Positions 20,266-31,206 of a stretch of 64,000 nt of DNA are shown here, piece after piece. This DNA comes from Rhytidiadelphus loreus (lineage: Eukaryota > Streptophyta > Bryopsida > Hypnales > Hylocomiaceae): positions 45,613,348 through 45,677,347 of the forward strand of contig OX344764.1 in NCBI GenBank assembly GCA_947034895.1, in the 5' to 3' direction. The notes beneath the pieces were generated by a model that searched no databases, was not told the origin of the DNA, and worked only from the letters and a program-made list of their open reading frames with translations. The position numbers and the translations under genes were made by a program. Each line of letters begins with the position of its first letter. Positions within the stretch are counted from its first letter, which is position 1.

Positions 20266-20902
20266 GTGGTGTATAGATGCACAATTGGATATGGTGTGGT
20301 ACAATTAGCCAATTGTTGCAGGAACGTGGGGAAGTTGGTATGATTGCGCGGCGTCGTACCTGCGGTTTTGGCAGGATCACAAAACCCATCGAGATCCAGT
20401 GTGTTTTCGGGCGGCCATCTTCTGCAAAGCTCTTGCGGAGTGGTGCCAATTTTTCCAAATTATCATTGATCCACGATTGGGAGGGCGCATGTTGCAGGAT
20501 GGAGAGCTCTATGCCCGATTGAATTACAACTGTTGTCGAAAGATGCGCCTATTGGAGTTGATGTTCATGAGGTAGTTCTTGCAGGGGGCGCACAACAATC
20601 TGATTGGAGACAAGAATTCCAATCGGAAGGGGCCAATGGAAGTTTTCTTGAACAGAGACCGGGATGGTTCGCTGAAGCAAGAACGTGCCAATTGGAGAGC
20701 ATTATCTTTGAACTGTGATCGAGTCAATCAGGCAGAGCGGAAATCGGGAGCAGGGCGTCCGGTTTATCAGATGCCATTACAATGGGTGCCGGGGGCTACT
20801 TTCCAATTGATTCCTTACGGTGTGTCGTCCAAGAGTGCCAGGCCGGCGAAGCAGGAAGCGTCTACTTCTACGAAGACCAAGCCGATTGTTAAGAAGAAAT
20901 GA
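20243..20902 (+). pseudogene. ORF3d: C-terminal part of accessory protein
   Basis: Reading from 20243, one frame over from ORF3c, with TAG at 20306 and 20573, and ending at TGA 20900. RRYKW near the start, DPVCFRAAIFCKALAEWCQF and KMRLLELMFMR correspond in order to RRYKW, NPVCFRAVVFCDYLCYMC and WHRILELMALT in the 35.1-35.6 kb homologue. The C-terminal tail is basic and Ser/Thr-rich (STKTKPIVKKK), a plausible nuclear or nucleic-acid-binding tail. It ends about 30 bases before the polypurine tract, so ORF3 fills the space up to the 3' LTR. Confidence 0.6.
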
Positions 20903-20930
20903 TTGTGTTTGCGAGGACGCAAACAGATGA

Positions 20931-20941
20931 GATGGGGGCCA
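20931..20941 (+). promoter_or_regulatory. Polypurine tract
   Basis: GATGGGGGCCA sits immediately 5' of the 3' LTR, the standard location for priming plus-strand DNA. It is interrupted by two cytosines and a T, but G-rich. The comparable site at 35668-35678 reads GTAGAGGGCTA. Confidence 0.75.
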
Positions 20942-22141
20942 TGTGGACCGTAGTGTATTTTTAGTTTCTGCCTATTGGTAGTTTTTCATGTTTAATCTGT
21001 AGTTTTACCAATAGGGAGGTTAGTTTTACTGTATATACGGGCTGTATGTCTTTTAATTGCCGATAGGGAACTCATGGTGATTTGGAGGGGTAGATTTTGA
21101 TGCTCCGATTGGCGGTTATATTCAGTTGGCCTTTGGCCGGTATGTAGTTGGTTTTTCACGATTGTGTTTTTCAGTTGACCTCGAGAGAAGCAGGGACTCC
21201 TTCCGAGTGAGGAAGTAAAACAATTGGAGATGATTTTGTATTTTGTGTGATTGATTAATATAGCAGGGAGTTAACAATTGTGTGTGAATGAAATGTGTGT
21301 TTGCTAATGTGATTAATATAAAGGAATATTTATGATTGGGAGTTTTGTAGTATTTGGGTGTGTGCTTGAGAAACTGTGTGTGTGTACCGATTGTAATGTG
21401 TGGAAAATGCTGAGTATATGATTGTGAATGTATGCTGGAGAAATGGAAAATCAATTGGAATAATAAATTTGATTAAGTGCCTGTTACAGTGTAGTTAAGT
21501 AGAAATGAACGATTGGAAGTTGTGTGTTTCTGTGCATTACATGATGCATTTGGCCAATTGGGTTTACATTGAATGTGTGTGATAAAAAGTATACCGATTG
21601 GAGATAACTGGAATCACTGTCGTATACAATATCGATTGGAAAACTTAAAGAGAACTTGTGCTGAATTGTAAAATTCTGAGAGAACAATTAGAGTTATAAA
21701 ATACAAAATTAAGATAAGTAAATAGAAATCAATCGGAAATGAATTTGGAAATTAAGAAACTGTGCGTTGAGAACAATTGTGAGAAAAGCCGATCGGTAAA
21801 TTAAGAGATTGAACCTGTGGAGTTGAAGACCGATTGGAGAAAGATTGTGCTTATTATTAGTATGCTGAAAAGTAGACAATTGGGAATGCGGAGTAAAGCT
21901 GGGGAGTTATTGGAGCAATTACCGATCAGAAAAGCTAGAAGACTATGGCCAATTGAATTGATAAGTGGTTCTAAACCGATTGGTTGTTGATATATAATAT
22001 GAATAAGTCTTACAATTGGGATCTTGCAATTGGCAATGCCGTGGAATAAATTTTACAATCCTATTGGAATAGTTTACCTCCTAGTGTTCGAATCCTTTCT
22101 TAGGATTTATTTTTATAGAAGAAATTAAAAATTCTTCTACA
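20942..22141 (+). repeat. 3' LTR
   Basis: Same length as the 5' LTR (1,200 bp), with TG...CA ends and four substitutions, of which three are C/T or G/A type and one A/C. One of the changes alters a CAATTGG word (9939-9945 versus CAATTAG here). Confidence 0.97.
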
Positions 22142-22285
22142 AAAACCTTTGGTCATTGTTAAACAAAGCTCAAAATTTTAGGATGAAATTATAGTTTATT
22201 CAAGGTGTATTACATGTATTACTTTTTCTGCCGCCACACGTGGGTACCCCAAATGTAGTGAGAGTGTCCTCCCCGTGGAAATATA

Positions 22286-24235
22286 TTTGAGTTTTCAAAT
22301 GGTCCAGTCAATAACATTGAAGCTTCCATATTGAAGGTTCAGGTTCAATTTTTTTCTTCTTTCAAGAATTTACTTAATTAGCTAAGTAAATATAATAATT
22401 TTTAAATTAAATATAATAATTTTTAAATTAAATATAATAATTTTTTAAATCAAATATAATATTTTTTTTAATTAAATATAATTAATTTTTTGATCACCCT
22501 CCGATTAATCTACAGAAGTGATCAATTGTCTCCTTCATTACTAACTGTAACTAATTTGTCTTTACCACTCTAATTCTGATTACTAAAATTGACAAGTCCT
22601 CAAACGATAGAGTATAAGTCTAGTATATAGATATCAACATCAGACACAATTTGCCCTGTTGTGGATGTCCGCATGGGTGTAGTTTTTGGGAACAAGAGAC
22701 TGGCTATACCTGTTCTGATGGATTTGTTCAGTCAAGTCGGTGCACCCTATAAGGCTCTTGTTCATTACTGCGGCGCCGCCTTTCGCCTCTTGTCAAGTTG
22801 TTGGCCCTGCGTCAAGGCTCCTTATTCTGTCCAAGTTCATCACGGTAGGCAGGCAAATGAGCATCCTTCCCGTAACAATTAATAAATTCCAAATTCTCAA
22901 TCTAGAGGGCAATGAACTTGAAAGACTGCAAGAAAACTAACATACAAAAGACACAAAAACTAGAAAGTGGTGTCCTTCTCTTCCCTACCCCTTCAAGTCC
23001 CATGACACGGAGGTGCTCCAATTATTGGACCAATAATTGACTTTTTAGTTTCTACAGTGAATAATGAATTCATTCGGCACTCACTGTTCACAGCGTCTTC
23101 TCCGAAAGGATCAGCAAAGTGCCACGTTGAAAATGTAGATTAGGTTTTTAAGATTGTGATTACGGCAGCTAACTTGATTTTAGGTTTCCCTTCAAATGTG
23201 TTTTCTTCTTAGCCGCATTGTTGTTGATCCTGCTTTGTTGTTTACTCCATTGCCTTTTGTCCTCAAATCTTCACAAGCGCTGCGATTGAAGGCATCTTCT
23301 TGCAGGTACGTTATACAAATTCAATGACATGCTTAAATATTAAATATTGTAAGGGTGTCAATGTATGTTTTTCTTATTGACAATTTAAAAGTCTCACTGT
23401 GTGTAGGAATTTGTGACATTGTAACTATTTTAAGTGTACCAATGAATTGTACCAAATAATGTTAGAGTGGTAACCTATTTGGGTATCTGGAAATCATTCT
23501 TCTCTTTGGACCTGGAATTGTTGAAACTTGAGCCATGTGATAATTGTTGCTCTGTTGGAAATCTTTAAATTGTAGGTTTATTTTTCTAGGGTTTCGAGAT
23601 GGAGTCCCTGTGCTTCTTGCGTCTTAGAATAAACACTGTGATTTTGGAATGTCATGTGAATAGGGATTTCTAGATATGATAAATTTATGAGTTTGCAAGG
23701 GCCCAAAAGAAGGATAATTTTAAAATCTAAGTTTACGCCAAAATATACAACTTACAAGTATTTGGGCATGAAAAGGTTATATAATTATATCATCTGATTT
23801 TTCTCTTATAGAATCATGATTTAAAGTACTATTAGTAGTTTGGTCAAAAACATGCATTGAAACTAATCTTGATTGTGTATGTTCATTTTCTTTAACGTTT
23901 TATTTATGGTTCTCATTGTCATTATTGTGGAGAGGATTTCAATGGTCAATTATATGTCATATATGGAGGGAAGAATGAATTCATGATTAACTGTTGGAAT
24001 TTGAGGAAGCAAAAATGGTAAGTATGTATTACTAGTTCTTTGTAACAATGTTGATGAAATTGGTGTGTTTTGAAGTTGTTTTCCATTATGTTTATAGTAG
24101 ACAAATTATTGAGTAATTGTTTCAATGATTATTGCTTCAAATCTAATTTTTTTTCATCTTTAACAAAAATGGCATTATGTGACGGGTGTGAAAGTAGTTT
24201 TTAAGAGAATCGTCAAAATGGTGTAGTGAGTGCGG
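22286..24235. other. Mostly noncoding; AT minisatellite; no gene confirmed
   Basis: Includes a tandem AT-rich repeat (22385-22490). A short GC-richer stretch at 22,650-22,880 contains an unrecognised 73-codon ORF. At about 23,290-23,310 a CAG/GTACGT sequence is a good plant splice-donor match after a C/T-rich segment, which could mark an untranslated first exon of a decayed gene extending to the OSCA-like exon at 27.9 kb. That link is speculative. Confidence 0.4.
22385..22490. repeat. AT-rich tandem repeat, unit about 22 bp
   Basis: Four to five copies of AAATATAATAATTTTTAAAT-like units, slightly diverged. Confidence 0.85.
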
Positions 24236-24425
24236 AGTTTCCAGAGGACTGCAGCTTATGGAAACTAGAGACGACATTCCAAATGTTCCAAGAGATGAGC
24301 TTATAACGGATTGTCCAGTTTTCCTTTGGGTATTGCCACAACTTCCAAACTTGACACTTTATGATAGAGTTTATGGGCAAAGGCCTAAAGGTCTACCTTG
24401 AGACATCACATGGAGGAAGAGTTTT

Positions 24426-25011
24426 TTGAAGCAACACCATTGCTTTAAAAAACAATATAAAAAATTAAAAAAGAATCAAGAAGTTGTTTGCAATTGGTTC
24501 ATGCCTGGTAAAAGTGAATTTGTTGATGACTTTTTGAAGTCATTGTCATTACGATGGAATCAACAATTCACGAAAAGATTGCGTAGTTACTGTCATGAAA
24601 TGCGGTCGTCCATTGACATTGATGAAAAAAATTCTGGACATAAACTTTCCGGAAGATGGTCTCAAACTGTCTTGGAAAGGAAGTGACATTTTGAAATACG
24701 CCTTTAAAATTAGACATTATCAAAAAAGTTCTAAAAACATTCCTAAAGCTCAGAGATTGGAACGGAAAGAGTCAAACAATGAAACATTGGCTATAATGCC
24801 TGCCTGTACATCATTCGTGCCAAGAGGTGAAGGAGAAGTTGCTCTACCTACTAATGCAAATGTAGAAGAAGGTACCAGTGGAGAGGTTGTTCTACAAGGC
24901 GTGGGATCCAAAAGAAGACAAAATGTAGAAGGTTGTGCCATTGAAGAGGTTGTTCCCCGGGATTTGGGACCTAGAAGAAGAAGAATACCAACCAAGCTCA
25001 AGGATATATAG
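24426..25011 (+). pseudogene. Degraded coding sequence with an internal duplication
   Basis: Two overlapping plus-strand frames (24426-24686 and 24595-25011) look like one coding sequence with a frame change near 24,600-24,690. The first part is basic and aromatic (VCNWFMPGKSEFVDDFLKSL). The second ends in two related repeats containing EVVLQGVGSKRR and EEVVPRDLGPRRRR (about 24862-24931 and 24931-24999). In-frame codons upstream (about 24,300-24,400) contain a TGA. I do not recognise the protein. The Arg/Lys-rich C-terminal repeats are reminiscent of disordered tails of transposon-encoded proteins, but that is only an impression. Confidence 0.35.
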
Positions 25012-27905
25012 AACAAATTTCTATGTTTTTGGTGAATTTGTCATTTTTAAATTCTTGCTGAGTAATTTGAGTGATTGCATTATTGTGGCACTTGACTTTA
25101 GAGTATCAATGTCATTCTTCATTTTCTTGACAGTGCTCCTCCTGTTTGATATTCGTATTTGACAATTTCTTGAGGTGGTGACAAAAGATTCAACTGACGC
25201 AACCTGCATGAAAGGATGGCTCAACAATCCTGTTGGTTTATCTATGGAGCAAGAGATTTTCAAGGCAATGAAAACTATCTGAGCCTATCATAAGGTATTT
25301 CCTAAACATTTATTTTGGAGATCATGGTTGGTTGTGAGGTCAAGATGAGTTCTTAGTTTGAGTAATTGAAGCAACAGTGTATATAATTGTGCAGATTGGC
25401 GAAGTGAAACCAAAGAGATCACTCCATTGTTGTCTTGTTTTGTGTTGTCCTCCACCGGGGTTGTTGTGGATGGTGCTATGTTTTGTTTTCCTGTTGCAAT
25501 GAAATGCCATTTCACTTGTGTGAAAAAAAAACCTTCAGAGATATTAGTGTTCAAAGGAGCAAGGAGTTTGGCCAATTTGACAATTTTGAAGTCAAAATGA
25601 TAGAAACCTAAAAGATTGCCTTCTGCTATTGTATTGCCTCATGCGGCATGGGATGGGGTCCTCAGTTTAGATAAAATCATGTGCATTATCTATGCATTTT
25701 GTTTGTAATCATAGTGAATACTTTTATTACCTGGACAATTAAGTCTGGATTCGTTTCTATAAATGTCTGTGAAAGACGGAGTTTTATGATTGTATGAGAC
25801 TTAACTAACTGCTTACTATTGCATTATTGTCTTCCTCCTTATTCTCCTAACAATTTTAATGAATTGAATAGGCTAGAAGAGAGCTCACAGATTCATTATT
25901 GTACTTCGAATAGTCAAAGATGTGAAAGCTTTCTAGAGAGGAAAAAAAGCCTTTTCTTTAATTGAATGTGAATCTAAAATTGCGTACCACCCCTACTTAC
26001 ATTTAGGTAGATGAAACCCATTCCCACAATTGAAACTTTTAAGGGTTGGAGCAAAGCTTTTGGATAGCTTTGAGAAAAGAAGAAATTAATATGTCGAGGC
26101 AAATTAGGATTTTGTAGAGATGAATGTCATCATGTGAATTTCAAACATGTATCAGTGTGTGAAAACTGTACACATTGGATGCAAGCTCGTACAATTAGCG
26201 TGGATCAGGTACAAAAAGTTTACATTCAAGTTCATATGAAGTCATTTACTAGGGTATTATCTCTTCTTCTTTGATTTGCCATTTTGAGTTAGCATTGTTT
26301 ATAGAATTGATCGATCTGTAGTTGTTTGCATTTCTCCATGGGGGTTGTTGATCATGTTGGTAGCTTTATTGAAAGAACTGCTAAGGTTGATATCCGTGCA
26401 GGGGATTAGGGAGTTGGCACTTGCTACATTTAGAGGTGTAGCAAAGGTGAGAAGTTCCTAATTTTTTCTTTTTGTATCTTTCTATTGAGCAATGATTCCA
26501 GGTCTGAGTGCTTAAAATTGGCTTTGAAGCTATGACACTATTCTGATTGCATTGTGCTTCTATCACTTGTGTGATATTTTCTTTTAGCTATTGCAAGTGT
26601 GCTTGAAAGATTGGCTAAAGTAAATGGAAATATGAAGTCAAGTTCAGAGTGAAGATTAGTGGAGTCAAGTTCAAAATGTTGTCGTCATTTGGTAAGAGCC
26701 ATCATTGAGGTTTTCTTAGCCTTCAACCTTTGTCGTTTTTAGATTTGTAGTTTGAAGCTTGAACACTTGCTTGAAGGTTCAATTTTTACTGCATTATATT
26801 TTGTATTTGTAATGTTCAATTATCCCCATCCAAGTATTATTGTTTGGCTGTTTGATTTATACTTCCAAAAACAGCAGCTCTTACAATGTCCAATGCATTA
26901 CATGTGTTTTGGCTCTTGGGGAGGGTTGCGAGTTCCCAACTCGACCCCCCCCCGAAAACCGCCGATATCCGCTGTTCTCGGCCTGTGCTAACCTGGCCGA
27001 AAGACGGCCAGGTCAGATTTTTCGAAAAAAATAAAATAAAATAAAATAAAATAAAACTTTGTTTCTCGTTTTAAGGACTTAATTTTTTTTTTTTTTTTTT
27101 TTTTTCAAAAATAAATAAATCTAACAGCGGCGTTCTTTTACTACCGGGGGAACATCGCCGGGAATGGCCCTGAAACGACCCTTGAAATCCTGAAATCTCT
27201 TCTAATGTGCCTTTCTTTTTGTTGCATTATTTTCTATAAGTCATTCTACAATCAACAAATGTTTAGTTTTCTTTTAAATGATTGTAGAGTTCTTTTTTTG
27301 AAGTATTGCATCATCTTAGAGAAGCTATTGTCATGACTAACTTGGTCGATGTTGATGGCAGGCTGATGAAAAGAAGACTTGCTCGGCAACAGCATCCTTC
27401 ATGGTATATGGTTGTTCTCCCTGAGCCAAAGAAGGCCTCTCTTCTTTCAAAAACAAAAAGTAAGATTTCTTCTTCAATTTCATATTTATATTTTTTTTTT
27501 TAATAAATTATAGCTTAATTTCTTCACTAGACTGAACATAATCCTCTTGTTAAAGTAATTATGCACAAAATAGAAGACCATGGATCTCTAGTGTAGAATA
27601 CTTCCACCATGCTGTCGTAAATATTGGCTTGTGTTTCATTGATTTGTCAAGAAGTTTTTTTTTGTATGTAGGCTTTGTAAAGCATGAGTGCTTCAATTAT
27701 TGAATTCTGTTGATATGCATTTATATGAACATACTATTTATTTGCAAGGAGTGATTCTCACCTGTAAACTGAAGTGGGATACTATTTTGACTATCCTAAT
27801 TCTTTGTGCTTGCACAAAGGTTGCTATAATGTGCACCCAACGTTGGAAGTGATTTTGCCATATGTAAATGGTTCTGATGTTGGCTTCCTTCATAATATTT
27901 CGTAG
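25012..27905. other. No gene confirmed
   Basis: About 2.9 kb of AT-rich sequence. A possible exon-like stretch at 27,327-27,470 is flanked by a TTAG acceptor-like and a GTAAG donor-like sequence and encodes a basic peptide (GRLMKRRLARQQHPSW), without recognised homology. A GC-rich island occurs at 26,930-27,180. Confidence 0.4.
26930..27180. other. GC-rich island with hairpin and homopolymer tracts
   Basis: Two GC-rich blocks (26,930-27,020 and 27,125-27,180) flank (AAAAT)n and a run of about 25 T. The first contains ACCTGGCCG-AAAGA-CGGCCAGGT, a perfect 9-bp hairpin (26,991-27,013), and eight or nine C in a row. The surrounding sequence is AT-rich. Possibly a small retroposed or inserted sequence. 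Confidence 0.6.
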
Positions 27906-28133
27906 GCTTTGAATATTCAAGTCCCCGAGTGGGAAAGCAATGGAAGGATGTGGCCACACATTCACAACCATTTCTTGGGAGCTCTATTGGTTTCTGAAAT
28001 CACTACTCTGGGATACTTTGCTGTGAAGAAGTTCCCTTACATAGTCTTCTTGATCTTCCTACTGATCGCAACTTTTGCATTTTACTTGTATTGCAAGCGG
28101 AACTTTTACCCATCAAAAAACGTTTCGCATTAG
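27906..28133 (+). pseudogene. OSCA/CSC1-like channel, C-terminal exon fragment
   Basis: After a splice-acceptor-like TTTCGTAG the frame reads about 75 codons to TAG 28131. The peptide contains PEWESNGRMWPHIHNHFLGA, then a hydrophobic helix and YCKRNFYPS. This matches the last transmembrane part of plant OSCA/CSC1 (calcium-permeable, stretch- or osmo-gated channels; RSN1_7TM family), where 'ES-G-x-M/xWPHxH' precedes the final helices and 'YC+++FxP' follows. The other exons of such a gene (usually over 700 residues) are not visible nearby, so this is a fragment or pseudogene. No function is expected from it alone. Confidence 0.5.
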
Positions 28134-29879
28134 TTTCATAAGGTCAGATGTACAACTTTGTCACTTTGTGAGAGGAAGTGAGTAAGGGATTGTTTCACGG
28201 AAGAAAAAAGGAAACGTCAATACATTAGATTTCCATTTCATATTGTACTCATTTGAATATATATTGTAATAAATTTTGCAGTATTCATCCATGTAGTTGG
28301 CCACTATCAATCATTGCAATGTTGTCCATTGTATATTGCAATAACATTCATCCAAAAAGCATTTTGTCATTTGTGCTCATCCATTCAAGTGGATAATTTC
28401 ATTTATCCCCAAAGCATTCTTTCATCCTTGCTCATCCTTCCAAATTGAAAATTTCATCCATCCAAAAAGCATATTTTCATCTTTGTTCATCCTTCCAAAT
28501 TGGTAATTTCATCCATCCAAAATACAGATTTTCATCCATTTTCATCCGTCCACAATCACAATTTCATTCATCCAAAAATCAATGTTTCATTCTTACTTCA
28601 TGACATTACCTCAAAATTTCCCCATGAATTCCATGTGATTTTTTCCTGATATTCTAATGTGATTTCCCTGTGTGTCTTTTTTTTTCCATTGTTAGAAAAA
28701 ATTTCCGATGTTACATTCGGAACACAAGGAAACACCGGGAATTCTTCCCGTTTTCCCCACTGAAAACATGATATGACCTTCCTGTGAAGTCTGGTGTCGA
28801 CCAACTACAAAAGCTTGAAACTAAACCGTTTTAGTAACTTATTGCTAATGCAAAGATGGCAAGGATGAGCAACTTTTACTTGAAACTAAACCGTTTCGGT
28901 AACCATTTTAATATGTCTTATCAACATCTTTGTAAACATTGTTCGAAGTCTATTTCTATAAAAAGCAACTTTTAAAACAGACAACCGAGAACATCAAAAA
29001 GAGAACTACAACTAATTTGGAGCTGGAGGTCGCTAATTTGAAGCCGGAGGTCTTTGATAGAAGGCACAAAGCGATTTGACAATCGAGAAGGAGGAATGTA
29101 AATTGCAGGAGAATCATCAACCATTATTTTGAAAATTTTTTGAAGCCTACTAGTTCTACAAGCATGAACTGCATTAGAATCAATGCCTACAAGAACAAGA
29201 TCAATGCCTACAATAGATTCATTGTCCTTAATACAATCAATGGTCACAACATAATCAATATCCACAATATCTTGTCTTATAAAGTTTTGAGTTTCAATGA
29301 CATGTTGGACGTTGGACATCGCATGTCTAATAGACAATGTGTCAAATAAGCTTGTCTATAAGTGTCTAATAAGGTCATGAGCCACCCACTTAGATAATTT
29401 TAAATCTCACTATAATTATGAACTTAAATTTAGAATGTCATGTGTTTATTAAATTGAGACACTTTACTAAAGTGAGATTTGAATGTGCCAAGTTAGTAGG
29501 CCTATAGAGTCATTTATTTGAAAGTCAACCTTAAAGTTGACCTATTGGACGTCATGAGGGCTCTACTAGACATTGTCTGTCGTTTATTTGTCACGTTGTT
29601 GCGATGTCTACCAAAACAACTATGGATCAAACTACCTTCAAAATTGAACGAGAATTACCACTTGAACGTGATTGTGTCCTCAAAATGTACACTTCTTGAA
29701 CGCATTAGTTCAACCCTTAGAATGCATGGAGACCTTGAAACGCAGTCAAGCAAAGAGCTTGAGCTTGTTCAAAGGTTCTACTTGGCACGTTCCAACAAGC
29801 CAAATGATCTACTCAACACATTCTATGTAGCAAGCATGAGATTATGGTGTGTAGTTTGAATTTGTTTCCTCCTGCCTTA
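28134..29879. other. Noncoding; minisatellite; no gene seen
   Basis: Contains the 54-bp tandem repeat below, a short palindrome at about 28,706-28,730 (TTCCGATGT...ACATTCGGAA) and two copies of CTTGAAACTAAACCGTTT near 28,813 and 28,878. A 113-codon ORF at 29518-29859 has no recognised motif. Confidence 0.5.
28345..28600 (+). repeat. 54-bp minisatellite, about 5 copies
   Basis: Units beginning near 28346, 28397, 28451, 28505 and 28559 share AATTTCATCCATCCAAAA and a TTCATCCTTCCAAATTG-like second half. Copies are 75-90% alike by eye. Confidence 0.85.
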
Positions 29880-31160
29880 GAGCATCCCCACCAACCTCCT
29901 TCCCTATCCCTATCCGGATGAAATTCATCCGGATAGGGAAGAACTTGCCCCCACCAATGTCCTGTATCCCCAAATTTTGGGGAAGGAGGGGTCCCAATCC
30001 CCCAAAACAGATGAGGGATAGGGAATTCAAGTTGGGTAACCTATATCCCGTTTCCCCCCTCACAATTACCCCTGTCTGCCATCTTAATTACCTCCTTTGT
30101 GTACACCGTTCTTGACATGTGCTTCTAAATACCCCCTTTCTGCATCATTTTCCAGGTTTTCTCTGTGAAGTCTGCTTGACAATTACATTGTTTTATGTGC
30201 AGGTTTAGTTACTAATTAATTTATTGATTGGTGTGTACTTAAAAGGAATTTAACCTAATTATAATAAGTTGAAAATAAATTGATATTGAAATTATTTGAT
30301 AACTCTGGCCTTTTTTTAAAAGAAAAATACATCGAGGACAAATTTGGAAATAAATGAAAACACTCTTTTTTTGTTACAAGAACCTGTACAAGAAATATAA
30401 ACCACTATACTTATTGCACATGAATACTTTTTTCCAACAAAAATGTACAATGATTGAAATGATTGGAAAATATATGTTACCGCTTCATTACATGTGATGT
30501 AATTCTTCAAAATATTGTGTGAAAGCTAAGGTAGAACTACCTATCACACCCCTGATTTGCAATCTGAATATTTTGGAACTAATTATAATAGGGGCACATA
30601 TTTTTCAGAGGTGTGGGCTTGTTTCACGAATCAAACCCAAGTAGAATTATAATTTTTTTGATTAAAACTGTAATTTTTGTGAATTTTTGAAGTAATCAGA
30701 AATTACAAAACCGCTAATGGACTAGAGTAATAAACGTTTTCTAATGAACCCATAACCATCCAAGTTAAGTACATAATATTCACCATTAATGGAGTGACAC
30801 ATTATGCCTCATTGTCATAAAAAATTAGATTTTATCATAGAACGCTTTAATTTCTATCATAAGAAGAATGAATTCTGATGTTTTATGGACAAAGTTAGGT
30901 GACGGAATTGGGATGGTTTACTAACTGAATTGGAAAACTACCAGTAATGAATTAGTTTACTTTAATGGTGTTTTATTGAATTCTATCACTATAAATATTT
31001 ATTCTAGCCAAACTAGTAACAACAAAGATAATTACATGTGATTTTGGTGAAATGTTCAAAGTATAAGAAAGAATTGGTGGAAACTCTCATTTCCTATCCC
31101 CATATTTGATCTTTCTTAATCTGCATAGGGATAGCTAGGGAAGAATTGGTGGAGATGCAT
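29880..31160. mobile_element. PIF/Harbinger-like MITE
   Basis: The ends are inverted repeats: GAGCATCCCCACCAAC on the left and, reversed, TGCATCTCCACCAATTC on the right. Both are bordered by TTA (29877-29879 and 31161-31163), the PIF/Harbinger target duplication; GAGCATCTCCA-type tips are common in plant Tourist-like elements. The first 60 bp include a 27-bp near-perfect palindrome centred at about 29,923 (CTATCCGGATGA...). No transposase ORF lies inside, so at 1,281 bp it is non-autonomous. Confidence 0.75.
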
Positions 31161-31206
31161 TAGTTACTAATTAAGCAACTAATTAGTGTGCTTGAGATCG
31201 ATTTAA

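Larger units (their letters stand above)
9196..22141 (+). mobile_element. Young Ty3/Gypsy LTR retrotransposon with accessory ORF3
   Basis: A complete 12,946-bp element with TG...CA ends and two 1,200-bp LTRs differing at only four positions (about 0.3%). The primer-binding site follows the 5' LTR and a purine tract precedes the 3' LTR. The flanking 5-mers are GAAAC (9191-9195) and AAAAC (22142-22146), a target duplication with one mismatch. Domain order gag, protease, RT, RNase H, integrase identifies Ty3/Gypsy. The integrase C-terminus ends without a chromodomain, pointing to the non-chromovirus (Athila/Tat-like) side. About 4 kb downstream of pol hold an accessory coding region. The whole element is saturated with CCRATYGG-type words. 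Confidence 0.95.
8736..22277. mobile_element. hAT-like TIR element interrupted by the LTR retrotransposon
   Basis: The ends 8736-8813 and 22202-22277 are inverted repeats of one another. They share CACGGGGAGGACACTC at the tips and AAAAAGTAATACAWGTAATA at the inner ends. Each tip is bordered by the same 8-bp direct repeat, GAAATATA (8728-8735 and 22278-22285). An 8-bp duplication fits the hAT superfamily (P-type elements also make 8 bp), although the CACGG tip is not the classic CAGGG. Removing the nested retrotransposon leaves about 590 bp, so this is a small non-autonomous element. No transposase lies in the remaining flanks. Confidence 0.75.
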
